DNA of 64,000 nt, taken from NCBI RefSeq assembly GCF_008087625.1, contig NZ_CP042997.1, positions 9,424,001 through 9,488,000 of the forward strand. The letters are read 5' to 3'. The notes under the pieces were generated by a model, which was not told where the DNA came from, did no database searches, and saw only the letters and a program-made list of their open reading frames with translations. Each line of letters starts with the position of its first letter. Within the stretch, counting starts at the first letter, position 1. The DNA comes from Aquisphaera giovannonii. Its GTDB lineage: Bacteria; Planctomycetota; Planctomycetia; Isosphaerales; Isosphaeraceae. The position numbers and the translations under genes are program-made. Shown in pieces: positions 29,376 through 37,576 of the stretch.

Positions 29376-29993
29376 ATGCCATCGAACGAACCGGCCCAGG
29401 GCGCGGGCCCCGCCGCCCCGCCGCCGCCACCCCTGCGTGCGGCACCGCCGCTGGCTCCCCTCGCGGCGGAGGACGGGCCGGAGCGAGGGCAGTACGAGTT
29501 CTCCTACGCGGACAACGCGACGATCCACGACCTGGGCTCGAAGATGAGCTTCGTCGGGTTCTTCATGCTGGGCATCGGCCTGTTCTTCTTCGGGACCGGC
29601 ATCGTCCGCTGGGTGCAGGACCGCAACCTCGAAGTGGGGATGCTGTTCCTCTCGCTCCTGTTCATGGTCGTCGGCATCTGGACGCACCGCGGGGGCCGGG
29701 AGTTCCTGGACGTCGCCCGCACGCACGGGAACGACATCAGCCACCTCATGGTCGCGCTCGCGAACCTGCGGCGGTTCTACACGCTGCTGTACCTGCTGTT
29801 CTTCGTCGCCCTGATCTTCGCGGTGATCCAGCTCGGGGCGCACAGCCTCTACGGCACGAAGGAGCAGCACGTCGGCGCGATCCGGCCGGCGAGGGCCCCG
29901 AGGAGGCTCCCGATCGAGTCCGGCAAGGCGCCGGAGGCGCCCGCTCAGCCCCAGGGCTCGACGTCGAAGGGGGAGCCGTCCTCGACCCGGTGA
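29376..29993 (+). CDS. Three-helix membrane protein of unknown function
   Basis: The start is ATG 29376 with AAGGA eight bases upstream, giving 205 residues. The first 45 residues are Pro/Ala-rich and disordered. Two adjacent transmembrane helices (MSFVGFFMLGIGLFFFGTGIVRW and VGMLFLSLLFMVVGIWTH) and a third (FYTLLYLLFFVALIFAVIQLGAHSLY) follow, the last preceded by an amphipathic segment DVARTHGNDISHLMVALANLRR. The tail is basic and hydrophilic. I do not recognise the family. Its last 49 bp overlap the 3' end of the convergent metallophosphoesterase gene, so the two transcripts are antisense at their ends. Confidence 0.75.
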   Translation: MPSNEPAQGAGPAAPPPPPLRAAPPLAPLAAEDGPERGQYEFSYADNATIHDLGSKMSFVGFFMLGIGLFFFGTGIVRWVQDRNLEVGMLFLSLLFMVVGIWTHRGGREFLDVARTHGNDISHLMVALANLRRFYTLLYLLFFVALIFAVIQLGAHSLYGTKEQHVGAIRPARAPRRLPIESGKAPEAPAQPQGSTSKGEPSSTR

Positions 29994-30568
29994 TGGGTCA
30001 CCTTGCCGGCCTCCAGGTCAAGGACGGCGAAGCTCCGCGAGGTCTCGACCACCGGCGCCGAGATGACCGCCCCGGGGTTCACCACGAGCCCGCCCGACGG
30101 CCCGCGATACCGCATCGGCCGATGGGTGTGGCCGACGACCAGGACGTCGCAGCGGATGTCCTCCAGGTAGCCGTCCAGGACGCCCGGCGGGTGGGTGTCC
30201 CGGCCGACGAACTCCATGTCGCTGCGGGGCGACCCGTGGACGACCACGATGACCTTGCCGCCGAGCTCGAAGGCCAGGTCCCCGGGCAGGCCGGCGAGGT
30301 ATCCGAGCGTCTCGTCCGAGGGCGTGCCGCCGCCGAACCGGCAGGGGGCGCCGGGCCCTCGCTCGAGCGCCCAGCGGTCGTGATTGCCGCGGACCGACGG
30401 GATGCCCCGCTCCCGAAGGAAGGCGGCGACGCGGTCGGGGAACGGGCCGTAGCCGACGACGTCCCCCGCGCAGGCGATCCGGTCGACGCCCATCGTGATC
30501 AGGTGGGCCCAGGCGAGCTCCAGGGCCGCGAAGTCGCCGTGGATGTCGGAGATGAGCCCCAGCTTCAT
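29945..30568 (-). CDS. Calcineurin-like metallophosphoesterase (YfcE/MJ0936 type)
   Basis: This 207-residue cytosolic protein contains all dimetal-site motifs of the family in order: GLISDIHGDFAAL (DxH), CAGDVVGYGPFP (GD), RGNHDRWAL (GNHD), VVVHGSPRSD (H) and VVGHTHRPMRY (GHTH). Proteins of this small type are phosphodiesterases of broad in vitro specificity; the natural substrate is unknown. Its ATG overlaps the proC stop codon (ATGA), so it is translationally coupled to proC. Its 3' end overlaps the convergent membrane protein gene. Confidence 0.92.
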   Translation of the reverse strand: MKLGLISDIHGDFAALELAWAHLITMGVDRIACAGDVVGYGPFPDRVAAFLRERGIPSVRGNHDRWALERGPGAPCRFGGGTPSDETLGYLAGLPGDLAFELGGKVIVVVHGSPRSDMEFVGRDTHPPGVLDGYLEDIRCDVLVVGHTHRPMRYRGPSGGLVVNPGAVISAPVVETSRSFAVLDLEAGKVTHHRVEDGSPFDVEPWG

Positions 30569-31449
30569 GGCCGCGGCCTGGCGGCGGGGGGCTCGGCCGG
30601 CGTCGCGGCGGCGGAGAGCTCGGCCGAGCGTGCGGTGGCGGCCTCGACGGCGTCGATCAGGGCGCCGCGGACCCCGCGGGCCTCCAGGGCGTGGACGCCG
30701 GCGATGGTCGTGCCGCCGGGGCTGGTGACCTGGTCCTTGAGCACGCCGGGGTGCAGGCCGGTCTCAAGCACCATGCGGGCGGCGCCCAGGACCGTCTGGG
30801 CGGCGAGGGTGGTGGCGATGTCCCGCGGCAGGCCGACGCGGACGCCGCCGTCGGAGAGGGCCTCGATCATCAGGTAGACGAACGCCGGCCCGCTGCCGGA
30901 GAGCCCGGTGACGGCGTCCAGGAGAGCCTCCGGGACGCGAACCACCCGGCCGACCGAGGTCAGGAACCGCTCGACGAGGTCCTGGTCGGCCGCGGCGACC
31001 CCCGGGCCGAGGGCGTAGGCGGAGGCCCCCTCGCCGAGCAGGGCCGGGGTGTTCGGCATGACGCGGACGACCCGGCGATCCGGGCCGAGGCCCGCGACGA
31101 GCGTGGAGATCGGCACGCCGGCGGCGATCGAGATCACGAGGTGCTCGGGGCCGACGAGCGGCCGCAGCTCGGCCAGCACCTTGCGCATCGATTGCGGCTT
31201 CACGGCCAGGACGAGGATGTCGCTGACCTCGACGACCGGCGGGTTCTCCGGGAAGACGGCGACCCCGGTCTCCACCCCCAGCGACGTCCGGGCCGCCTCC
31301 AGGGGGTCGGATGCCGCGATCTCCGGGCGCTCGGCCGCCCCGCTGCGGAGCATCCCCTGCACCAGCGCCGTGGCCATCTTGCCCGCGCCGATGAACCCCC
31401 AGCGCCTGCCCACGGAGGCCGGCCGCGTGTCCTCGCTCGATCTCGTCAT
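30565..31449 (-). CDS. proC: Pyrroline-5-carboxylate reductase
   Basis: The enzyme reduces 1-pyrroline-5-carboxylate to proline with NAD(P)H. The 294-residue product has the N-terminal Rossmann motif WGFIGAGKMATALVQGML, the NADP-domain strand DILVLAVKPQSMRKVL, VVRVMPNTPALLGEGASAYA, and the C-terminal signature LSGSGPAFVYLMIEALSDGGVRVGLPRDIA with LKDQVTSPGGTTIAGVHALE. ATG 31449 starts about 13 codons before the Rossmann strand. The final 20 residues are an Ala/Pro-rich extension. The gene forms a two-gene unit with the metallophosphoesterase. Confidence 0.96.
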   Translation of the reverse strand: MTRSSEDTRPASVGRRWGFIGAGKMATALVQGMLRSGAAERPEIAASDPLEAARTSLGVETGVAVFPENPPVVEVSDILVLAVKPQSMRKVLAELRPLVGPEHLVISIAAGVPISTLVAGLGPDRRVVRVMPNTPALLGEGASAYALGPGVAAADQDLVERFLTSVGRVVRVPEALLDAVTGLSGSGPAFVYLMIEALSDGGVRVGLPRDIATTLAAQTVLGAARMVLETGLHPGVLKDQVTSPGGTTIAGVHALEARGVRGALIDAVEAATARSAELSAAATPAEPPAARPRP

Positions 31450-32009
31450 GGCGTGACTGCCCTGCCTTTGCTCGGTGTCCGTCCCGGATGGCCCCCCGGA
31501 TACACCCTTGATGAGGGGGACGCGAAATCAGGCTCTTTCCCCGATCGAGTCTCTCTGCGATCCGCGATCCAAGAGGGCCTTCAGCACCCCACTTAGCCTG
31601 CGAATCCTCGGGACAATCCTGACGACGCGGCCACTTCCGTCCCCTCTCCCGCCGAGCGGGAGAGGGAGGAGGATCGTGGCTCGCAGCTCGATGTCGCGTA
31701 AGCCTCGAGGGGCGCGGTGCGGCGGCCTGGCCTTCGGCGGAGCATGATCACCAGGGGGAGTCGGAAGGCGTCCCGGATCCGCGACACCGGCATCCCGGGT
31801 CGGGTTCGCGGAGGCGACCCGGCCGCGCCCTCATCGGAATCGGGCCCGCGTGCAGGATACGCAACCCCGCGACCGGCCATCAAGGCCGACGGCCGGGCCC
31901 CGGGCCGCCCCGGCGACCTGTCGGCGGCGGGGCGGGAGGTATATGATGGCGCGACGGGGATCCACCTCGGGCTCCATCTCGGCCCGATCCCCGGCCACGG
32001 GAGAGGTCC
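31450..32009. other. Non-coding gap with a REP-like hairpin
   Basis: This 560-bp divergent region between proC and the NTF2/lipocalin gene holds no credible gene. A strong hairpin with 11-bp perfect arms, CCCTCTCCCGC (31642-31652) and GCGGGAGAGGG (31656-31666), and a CGA loop resembles the arms of element A. It should contain the promoters of both flanking genes, but no consensus pair was identified. Confidence 0.6.
31642..31666. repeat. Solitary REP-like hairpin (11-bp perfect stem)
   Basis: Arms CCCTCTCCCGC and GCGGGAGAGGG flank a three-base CGA loop. It is related in base pattern (CCCTCTCCC) to the arms of element A at 13066-13237 but lacks a second inverted copy. There is no T-run, and it lies upstream of both neighbouring genes, so it is not a terminator for either. 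Confidence 0.7.
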
Positions 32010-33041
32010 ATGACCATGAAACGTTCCAGCTTTCTGATCGGGCTCGGCCTCGCCGGCCTGCTCGCCGCGATGGCGCCGGCGCGGTCGAGGGCCGTCCAGG
32101 GGCCGGCGAACCAGGCCCCGACGGCGGAGGCGAGGACGAGGACGCAGGCGACGGCCGACGAGCGGGCCGCGGACCGCGAGGCGATCCAGGGCCTCGTGGC
32201 CTCGTTCGTGAAGGCCTTCGACGCGGGGGACGCAAGGGCGATCGGGGCGATGTTCACGCCGGGCGCCCGCCTCACGACGATGGACGGCCAGGTGGTCGAG
32301 GGCCGGGAGTCGATCGAGAGGCGGTTCGCCGCGTCGTTCGAGGAGTCGCCCGGCCAGAAGATCGAGATCAAGACGGAGAGCCTGCGGTTCCTCGACGCCG
32401 ACGCCGCGATCGAGGAGGGCACCGCCGCGGTCTCCTCGCCGGACGGCTCCGGCGAGCCGGCCGCGGGCACGACCCGGTACACGGTCGCCTACGTGAAGCG
32501 CGACGGCAGGTGGCTCCAGGACAGCCTCCACGACCAGCCGATCCCCCGGGTCGCGGCCGAGCCGACGGCGGCCGATCGCCTGAAGGAGCTGGAATGGCTC
32601 GTGGGCGAGTGGATCGACGAGAGCGACGACGCCGAGGTGAGGACGACCTGCACCTGGGCCGAGAACCGCTCGTTCCTGATCCGGGCCTTCCGCGTGAAGG
32701 TCGCGGGCAAGGAGGTCATGACGGGCACGCAGCGGATCGGCTGGGATCCGAGGGACAAGCAGTTCCGGTCGTGGGTCTTCGACTCCGCCGGCGGCTTCTC
32801 CGAGGGCCGCTGGTCCCGCGAGGGCGACCGCTGGCTGATCAAGAGCACCGGCACCCTCAAGGACGGCCGCACCGCCTCGGCGACCAACATCGTGACCCGC
32901 GTGGGCAAGAACACCATGAAGTGGACATCCACCGACCGGACCCTGGGCGAGGAGATCATGCCGGACGAGGAGGAGGTGACCCTCGTCCGCATCCCCCCCC
33001 TGCCCCGAGGCGCCAGGCCCGTCGCGACGGAAGGAAAGTGA
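32010..33041 (+). CDS. Secreted SnoaL/NTF2-like plus lipocalin-like protein
   Basis: The 343-residue product has a signal peptide (SSFLIGLGLAGLLAAMAPARSRA). Residues 50-180 match the SgcJ/EcaC-type NTF2 fold: DREAIQGLVASFVKAFDAGDARAIGAMFTPGARLTTMDGQVVEGRESIERRFA ... TRYTVAYVKRDGRWLQDSLHDQP. Residues 185-325 resemble a DUF1579/lipocalin-like beta-barrel (RLKELEWLVGEWIDESDDAEVRTTCTWAENRSFLIRAF ... QRIGWDPRDKQFRSWVFDSAGGFSEGRWSREGDRWLIKSTG). This pair occurs repeatedly in planctomycete genomes with no known function. ATG 32016 is an alternative start. It is followed after two bases by the first Gly-rich TPR gene, so the two are probably in one operon. Confidence 0.82.
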   Translation: MTMKRSSFLIGLGLAGLLAAMAPARSRAVQGPANQAPTAEARTRTQATADERAADREAIQGLVASFVKAFDAGDARAIGAMFTPGARLTTMDGQVVEGRESIERRFAASFEESPGQKIEIKTESLRFLDADAAIEEGTAAVSSPDGSGEPAAGTTRYTVAYVKRDGRWLQDSLHDQPIPRVAAEPTAADRLKELEWLVGEWIDESDDAEVRTTCTWAENRSFLIRAFRVKVAGKEVMTGTQRIGWDPRDKQFRSWVFDSAGGFSEGRWSREGDRWLIKSTGTLKDGRTASATNIVTRVGKNTMKWTSTDRTLGEEIMPDEEEVTLVRIPPLPRGARPVATEGK

Positions 33042-33043
33042 TC

Positions 33044-34912
33044 ATGAAAAGGCATATCATCCTGGCCGCCGTCCTGGCGGTCGCCGTGCCGGCGTCCGGG
33101 GCCCTGGCACAACGAGGCGGCCGGGGCGGCGGCGGCGCCCGGGGCGGTGGTGGCGGCGGCGGCGGGGCACGCCCCGGCGGCGGGGCACGCCCCGGCGGGG
33201 GCTACGGCGGCGGCGGGGCAGCCGCACGACCCTCGTTCAACCGCACGCCGACATATAACCCGATGCCCTCGCGACCGAACTACGGCGGCGCCGCGCCGGG
33301 TGCCGGGCAGGTCAACCGGCCGAACGTCGGCGGCCCCGGCGCGGGGGCCGGCGGACCAGGCCGACCCAACCCCGGCGCCCGGCCCCCCATCGGCGACGCG
33401 AACCGGCCCAACGCCGGCGCCCGCCCGCCGATCGGCGAGGCGAACCGGCCCAATGTGAACCGCCCCGGCGGCGGCAATAACGTCAACGTCAACCGCCCCG
33501 GCGGCGGCAACAACGTCAACGTCAACCGCCCCGGCGGCGGCAACAACGTCAATGTGAACCGGCCCGGCGGCGGCAATAACGTGAACGTGAACCGGCCGGG
33601 CGGCGGCAACAACGTGAACGTGAACCGGCCGGGCGGCGGCAACAACGTCAATGTGAACCGGCCCGGCGGCAATGTCAACAACATCAATAACATCAACGTG
33701 CACCGCCCGGCGTGGGTGAACGGCAACCCGAACTGGGCCTATCGGCCGGGTTGGGGCCGCCACAATTCCTGGGTCAACGGCTACTGGCACGGGCGGAACA
33801 GCAACTGGATGGGGAACTGGGGCGGCGGCTTCATGACCGGGCTGGCGGTGGGCGGCATCGGCGCCTGGGGCATCGGCTCGTCGCTCTGGGGCTGGGGGCT
33901 CCAGCCGTACGCGAACCCGTTCGTCGTGCAGCAGCCGGTGGTGGTCCAGCAGCCGGTCATGATCCAGGATCCGGCCGCCGCGCAGCAGGTGGCGGGCCTT
34001 GTGTCGCAGCCCCCGATCGACTACAACCAGCCGCTCAACAATACCTCCCCCGAGCCGGCGCCGGAGACGGCCGACCCGGCCATGCAGAAGTTCGACGACG
34101 CCCGCGCGGCGTTCAAGTCGGGCAACTACGTCGAGGCCCTGCGGCTGACCGACGAGACGCTCAAGGCCCTCCCCAGCGACGCGGCCATCAATGAATTCCG
34201 CGCCCTCTGCCTGTTCGCCCTCGGGCAGTACGACCCCGCCGCGGCCACGCTCTACGCGGTGCTCTCGGCCGGTCCGGGCTGGGACTGGACCACGCTCATC
34301 GGGCTCTATCCCGACATCGACACCTACACCAACCAGCTCCGGGCGCTGGAGGACTTCACGCGGGCCAATCCGCAATCGGCCTCGGCACGGTTCGTGCTGG
34401 GATATCATTATCTGACCCAGGGCCACACGGACGCCGCCGTGGCGACCTTCCAGGAGGTCGCCAGGCTGCAGCCGAACGATCAGCTCGCGACGCAACTCGT
34501 GAAGCTGCTCTCGGGCGACGGGTCCGGTGCCGCCGCGGCGCCCTCGCCGCCCCCGTCCTCTGCGTCCGCCGCCCCCGGGGCGGGTCAGCAGGCGGGGCCG
34601 CAGGCGGAGTCGGCCCCCTCGGCCCCCGTCCCGGCCGAGAAGCTCCTCGGCGCGTGGAAGGGGACGCCCGCGGCCGGGACCACGATCGAGCTGACCCTGA
34701 AGCCCGACAAGACGTTCCTGTGGAACATCGTCGCCCAGGGGAAGACCCAGCCCATCACCGGGACGTTCTCCCTCGAGGACAACGTCCTGACCCTGTCCCA
34801 GAGCGAGGACAACGCGATGGTCGGCAAGGTCGCCTTGCAGGACGACAACCATTTCCTGTTCCAGGCCATGGGCGGAGGGCCCAACGACCCCGGCCTGGTC
34901 TTCAGCAAGTAG
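33044..34912 (+). CDS. Secreted Gly/Asn-rich protein with TPR-like and lipocalin-like C-terminal regions (copy 1)
   Basis: The start is ATG 33044 (MKRHIILAAVLAVAVPASGALAQ, a signal peptide), two bases after the previous stop and with AAGGA nine bases upstream; 622 residues. Residues 22-60 are poly-Gly/Arg. Residues 139-204 contain six perfect NRPGGGNNVNV repeats. A hydrophobic aromatic block follows (NGYWHGRNSNWMGNWGGGFMTGLAVGGIGAWGIGSSLWGWG), then a TPR-like helical segment (AMQKFDDARAAFKSGNYVEALRLTDETLKALPSDAAINEFRALCLFALGQYDPAAATLYAVLSAGPGWDWTTLIGLYPD ... HYLTQGHTDAAVATFQEVARLQPND). It ends in a beta-rich domain (AWKGTPAAGTTIELTLKPDKTFLWNI ... HFLFQAMGGGPNDPGLVFSK). The next gene is a paralogue. 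The role is unknown; an envelope-structural protein is plausible. Confidence 0.85.
   Translation: MKRHIILAAVLAVAVPASGALAQRGGRGGGGARGGGGGGGGARPGGGARPGGGYGGGGAAARPSFNRTPTYNPMPSRPNYGGAAPGAGQVNRPNVGGPGAGAGGPGRPNPGARPPIGDANRPNAGARPPIGEANRPNVNRPGGGNNVNVNRPGGGNNVNVNRPGGGNNVNVNRPGGGNNVNVNRPGGGNNVNVNRPGGGNNVNVNRPGGNVNNINNINVHRPAWVNGNPNWAYRPGWGRHNSWVNGYWHGRNSNWMGNWGGGFMTGLAVGGIGAWGIGSSLWGWGLQPYANPFVVQQPVVVQQPVMIQDPAAAQQVAGLVSQPPIDYNQPLNNTSPEPAPETADPAMQKFDDARAAFKSGNYVEALRLTDETLKALPSDAAINEFRALCLFALGQYDPAAATLYAVLSAGPGWDWTTLIGLYPDIDTYTNQLRALEDFTRANPQSASARFVLGYHYLTQGHTDAAVATFQEVARLQPNDQLATQLVKLLSGDGSGAAAAPSPPPSSASAAPGAGQQAGPQAESAPSAPVPAEKLLGAWKGTPAAGTTIELTLKPDKTFLWNIVAQGKTQPITGTFSLEDNVLTLSQSEDNAMVGKVALQDDNHFLFQAMGGGPNDPGLVFSK
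33458..33655 (+). repeat. 33-bp in-frame tandem repeat, six copies
   Basis: Six 33-bp units, each encoding NRPGGGNNVNV, lie within the Gly/Asn-rich protein gene. Copies differ only at synonymous positions (AAC/AAT, GTC/GTG, CGC/CGG). A seventh, divergent unit (NRPGGNVNNINNINV) follows. The repeat is coding and may expand or contract by slippage. Confidence 0.9.
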
Positions 34913-34953
34913 GCCGCCACCGATCCGCACCGCCGACCCGAGAGGACCACGCC

Positions 34954-36534
34954 ATGCGAGCCTCCTTCGCCATCGCCCTCGTCGCGAGCCTCGCCCTCGC
35001 GTCCACCCCGGGCCAGGTCCTGGCCCAGCGGGGAGGCCGCGGCGGAGGAGGATTCCGGGGCGGCGGCGGGTTCCGCGGGGGCGGCATGCGGATGGGCGGA
35101 TACGGCGGCGGCATGCGGATGGGCGGGTACGGCGGCGGGATGCCGGCGCGGATGCCCTCCTTCAACCGCACCCCCTCCTACAGCGTGCCGGCCGCGCGGC
35201 CCAACTTCCCGCAGGCGCGGCCCGGCGGCAACTTCGGGAACGTAGGCGGCCGGCCGGGCGGTTATCCCGGCAACGTCGCCGGCAGGCCGGGCAACATCGC
35301 CGGCAGGCCCGGCGGTTATGCAGGGAATCTCGCGGGCAGGCCCGGCTATGCCGGCAACCTCGCGGGCAGGCCCGGCTACGGCGGCGTCGCGGGCCGTGGC
35401 GGATGGCCGAACGGCCGGCCCGCGTGGTCATACCGTCCCGGGTGGGGATACCACCAGGGCTGGATCAACGGCTACTGGCACGGCGCGAACAACCTCTGGT
35501 GGAACAACTGGGGCGCCGGCCTGGGGACCGGCCTCTTCCTGGGCGGCATCGGGGCCTGGGGGATCGGATCGTCGCTCTGGAACTGGGGGTACATGCCCTA
35601 TTCCAACCCCTACTACGGCGGGGGCGGCGCGGTGGTGGACCAGCCGGCCGCGGTCGCGCCCGCGTACGACTACTCCCAGCCGCTGGCGACGGATACGCCG
35701 GACCCCGACCAGTCGGTCGCGGATCCGGCGGTCCAGACCTTCGACGAGGGCCGGGCCCAGTTCCTCTCCGGGGATTACCCGGGCGCGCTGGCGAAGACGG
35801 ACGAGGCCCTCAAGGCCCTCCCGAATGACGCGGCGCTCCACGAGTTCCGCGCCCTCTGCCTCTTCGCCCTCAAGCGGTACGACGAGGCCGCGGCCACGCT
35901 CTACGCCGTGCTCTCCGCCGGCCCCGGTTGGGACTGGACGACCATGGTGCGGCTCTACCCGGACGTGGAGACCTACACCGCGCAGCTCCGGGCCCTGGAG
36001 GCCTACGTCACCGCGAACCCCGGCTCGGCGCCGGCGCGGTTCGTGCTGGCCTACCACTACCTGACTCAGGGGTTCACGGACGCCGCCGTCGCCGAGTTCC
36101 GGGAGGTCGTCAAGATCCAGCCGGCCGACACGCTCTCCACCCAGCTCGTCGCCCAGCTCACCAAACCCGCCGACGGATCGCAGGGGGGCGACGCGGCCGC
36201 GTCGACGACGCCGCCGGCGCAGGCCCCGGACGGGCCGCCGGCCTCGCCGGCCAAGGGAGGGGACCTCGTCGGGACGTGGAAGGCGAGCCCCCGCCCCGAG
36301 ACGGCGATCGAGCTCACCCTGGGGGGCGACGGCCAGTTCCGGTGGACCGTGACGGACCGGGGGAAGGCCCGGCCCATCGCCGGCACCTACGCCTACGGCA
36401 ACGGCATCCTGACGCTGAGCCAGGGCGACGCCGGCGCGCTGGTGGGGCGGGTCACCTGGCGGGACGACGCCCACTTCCTCTTCCAGGCGATGGGCGGCGG
36501 GGCCGGAGACCCGGGGCTGGCCTTCAGCAAGTAG
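34954..36534 (+). CDS. Secreted Gly-rich protein with TPR-like and lipocalin-like C-terminal regions (copy 2)
   Basis: This 526-residue paralogue of the preceding gene starts at ATG 34954 with a signal peptide (MRASFAIALVASLALASTPGQVLAQ). The Gly/Met-rich segment has two copies of RMGGYGGGM and an array of NxAGRPGxxG repeats instead of the NRPGGGNNVNV repeats of copy 1. The aromatic block is nearly identical in pattern (NGYWHGANNLWWNNWGAGLGTGLFLGGIGAWGIGSSLWNWG). The TPR-like region (VQTFDEGRAQFLSGDYPGALAKTDEALKALPNDAALHEFRALCLFALKRYDEAAATLYAVLSAGPGWDWTTM) and the C-terminal FQAMGGGAGDPGLAFSK also match closely. The low-complexity N-terminal halves have diverged while the folded parts are conserved, the signature of an old tandem duplication. 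Confidence 0.85.
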   Translation: MRASFAIALVASLALASTPGQVLAQRGGRGGGGFRGGGGFRGGGMRMGGYGGGMRMGGYGGGMPARMPSFNRTPSYSVPAARPNFPQARPGGNFGNVGGRPGGYPGNVAGRPGNIAGRPGGYAGNLAGRPGYAGNLAGRPGYGGVAGRGGWPNGRPAWSYRPGWGYHQGWINGYWHGANNLWWNNWGAGLGTGLFLGGIGAWGIGSSLWNWGYMPYSNPYYGGGGAVVDQPAAVAPAYDYSQPLATDTPDPDQSVADPAVQTFDEGRAQFLSGDYPGALAKTDEALKALPNDAALHEFRALCLFALKRYDEAAATLYAVLSAGPGWDWTTMVRLYPDVETYTAQLRALEAYVTANPGSAPARFVLAYHYLTQGFTDAAVAEFREVVKIQPADTLSTQLVAQLTKPADGSQGGDAAASTTPPAQAPDGPPASPAKGGDLVGTWKASPRPETAIELTLGGDGQFRWTVTDRGKARPIAGTYAYGNGILTLSQGDAGALVGRVTWRDDAHFLFQAMGGGAGDPGLAFSK

Positions 36535-36571
36535 CCGCCAGCCCGCCGGGCCGCCGGCCCGGGCGGCCCGG

Positions 36572-37576
36572 TCAGCAGGCGAGGGCGCCGGGGCAGTACG
36601 CCCCGTCCGCGGCGACGGCCGTGTTCCGCCCGCGGGCCTGGGCCCGCTCCATGGCGGCGTCCGCCTCGTCGATGAGCGAATAGACCGACGGGGCGCTCGC
36701 CGGGAATTCCGCCACGCCGGCCGAGACCGTCAGGCCGCCGAGCTCGGGGAACAGCTCCGGGGCATCCTCGACCGCACGGCAGATCTTCCGGGCGACGGCC
36801 AGCCCGCTCGGGAGGCAGGCCCTGGGCAGGATGATCAGGAACCGATTGTCCTCCATCCGGCAGACCACGTCGCTGGCGCGGACGATCCCGACGATCTTCG
36901 CCCCCACCCGGCCGGCCAACCGCTCCACGGTGCCTTCGCCCAGAAGCTCGCGGAGCCCGGCCAGCCTGTCGATGGCCAGGCAGACCAGGCAGAGGGGCTC
37001 CTGGTGGCGCCTCGCCTGGCTCACCGCGAACGGGAGGACGGCCTTCAGGAATGTGCCGTCCTGGACCTGGAGCGGGCACTCCGAGGCGGGCTCCTCTTGC
37101 CACGACTCGCCGCAATCCGGCGTCAGGCCGATCGGCCCGAGCCCCGCGCCCGCGCCCTCGGCGTCAGGCCCGGTGAAGCGGCAGGCACACCCCGCCCGGC
37201 TCCGGGCGAGCGCCGCATCGGCCACGACGCAGAGGGTCCTCAACCTCTGGTAAGCCGACGGCGGCGTGTCCGGGCCCGGCACCACGAGCAGGCGCCTCCG
37301 CCCGTCGCCCCGCCGCGCCGGGAACTCCCAGCACGACGCCCGCCTCGCCCCCGCGGGCCCCCCGTCGACGGCGGCGCCGCGGCCCCCCTCCTCATCGACC
37401 CACCGCGCCTCCCCCCCGCGCGTGATCCATCCGGCCGCGCCGAGCAACGTCTGCTCGATCGCACCCGCGTCGTCCATCCCATCGATCGCGGCGCAGAGCT
37501 CGTGGAAGACGTCCTCTGCCTCTCGGATCGACAGCGGGCCCGCCACGAGCCCCGCGAACGTTTGACTCCAGAGCAT
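36572..37576 (-). CDS. GGDEF-domain protein with degenerate active site
   Basis: The 334-residue protein has a C-terminal GGDEF-type fold (about 165-325): FLKAVLPFAVSQARRHQEPLCLVCLAIDRLAGLRELLGEGTVERLAGRVGAKIVGIVRASDVVCRMEDNRFLIILPRACLPSGLAVARKICRAVEDAPELFPELGGLTVSAGVAEFP. Where active diguanylate cyclases have GG(D/E)EF, this protein has MEDNR at 241-245, so GTP cyclisation is unlikely. The second metal-binding Asp is conserved as AIDRL. The N-terminal 150 residues may be a GAF-like sensor; several Cys are present there (ACRF, CGES). It is probably a nucleotide-binding or signalling protein without cyclase activity. It converges with the Gly-rich paralogue to its left. Confidence 0.8.
   Translation of the reverse strand: MLWSQTFAGLVAGPLSIREAEDVFHELCAAIDGMDDAGAIEQTLLGAAGWITRGGEARWVDEEGGRGAAVDGGPAGARRASCWEFPARRGDGRRRLLVVPGPDTPPSAYQRLRTLCVVADAALARSRAGCACRFTGPDAEGAGAGLGPIGLTPDCGESWQEEPASECPLQVQDGTFLKAVLPFAVSQARRHQEPLCLVCLAIDRLAGLRELLGEGTVERLAGRVGAKIVGIVRASDVVCRMEDNRFLIILPRACLPSGLAVARKICRAVEDAPELFPELGGLTVSAGVAEFPASAPSVYSLIDEADAAMERAQARGRNTAVAADGAYCPGALAC

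Noticed and set aside
24939-29376. A long plus-strand frame upstream of the three-helix membrane protein
   Set aside because: It overlaps the LacI and GH43 genes in another frame; only its last 618 bp, from ATG 29376, look like a real gene.
33458-33655. The 33-bp repeats as a possible CRISPR or non-coding array
   Set aside because: They are in frame and encode NRPGGGNNVNV with only synonymous differences, so they are coding.
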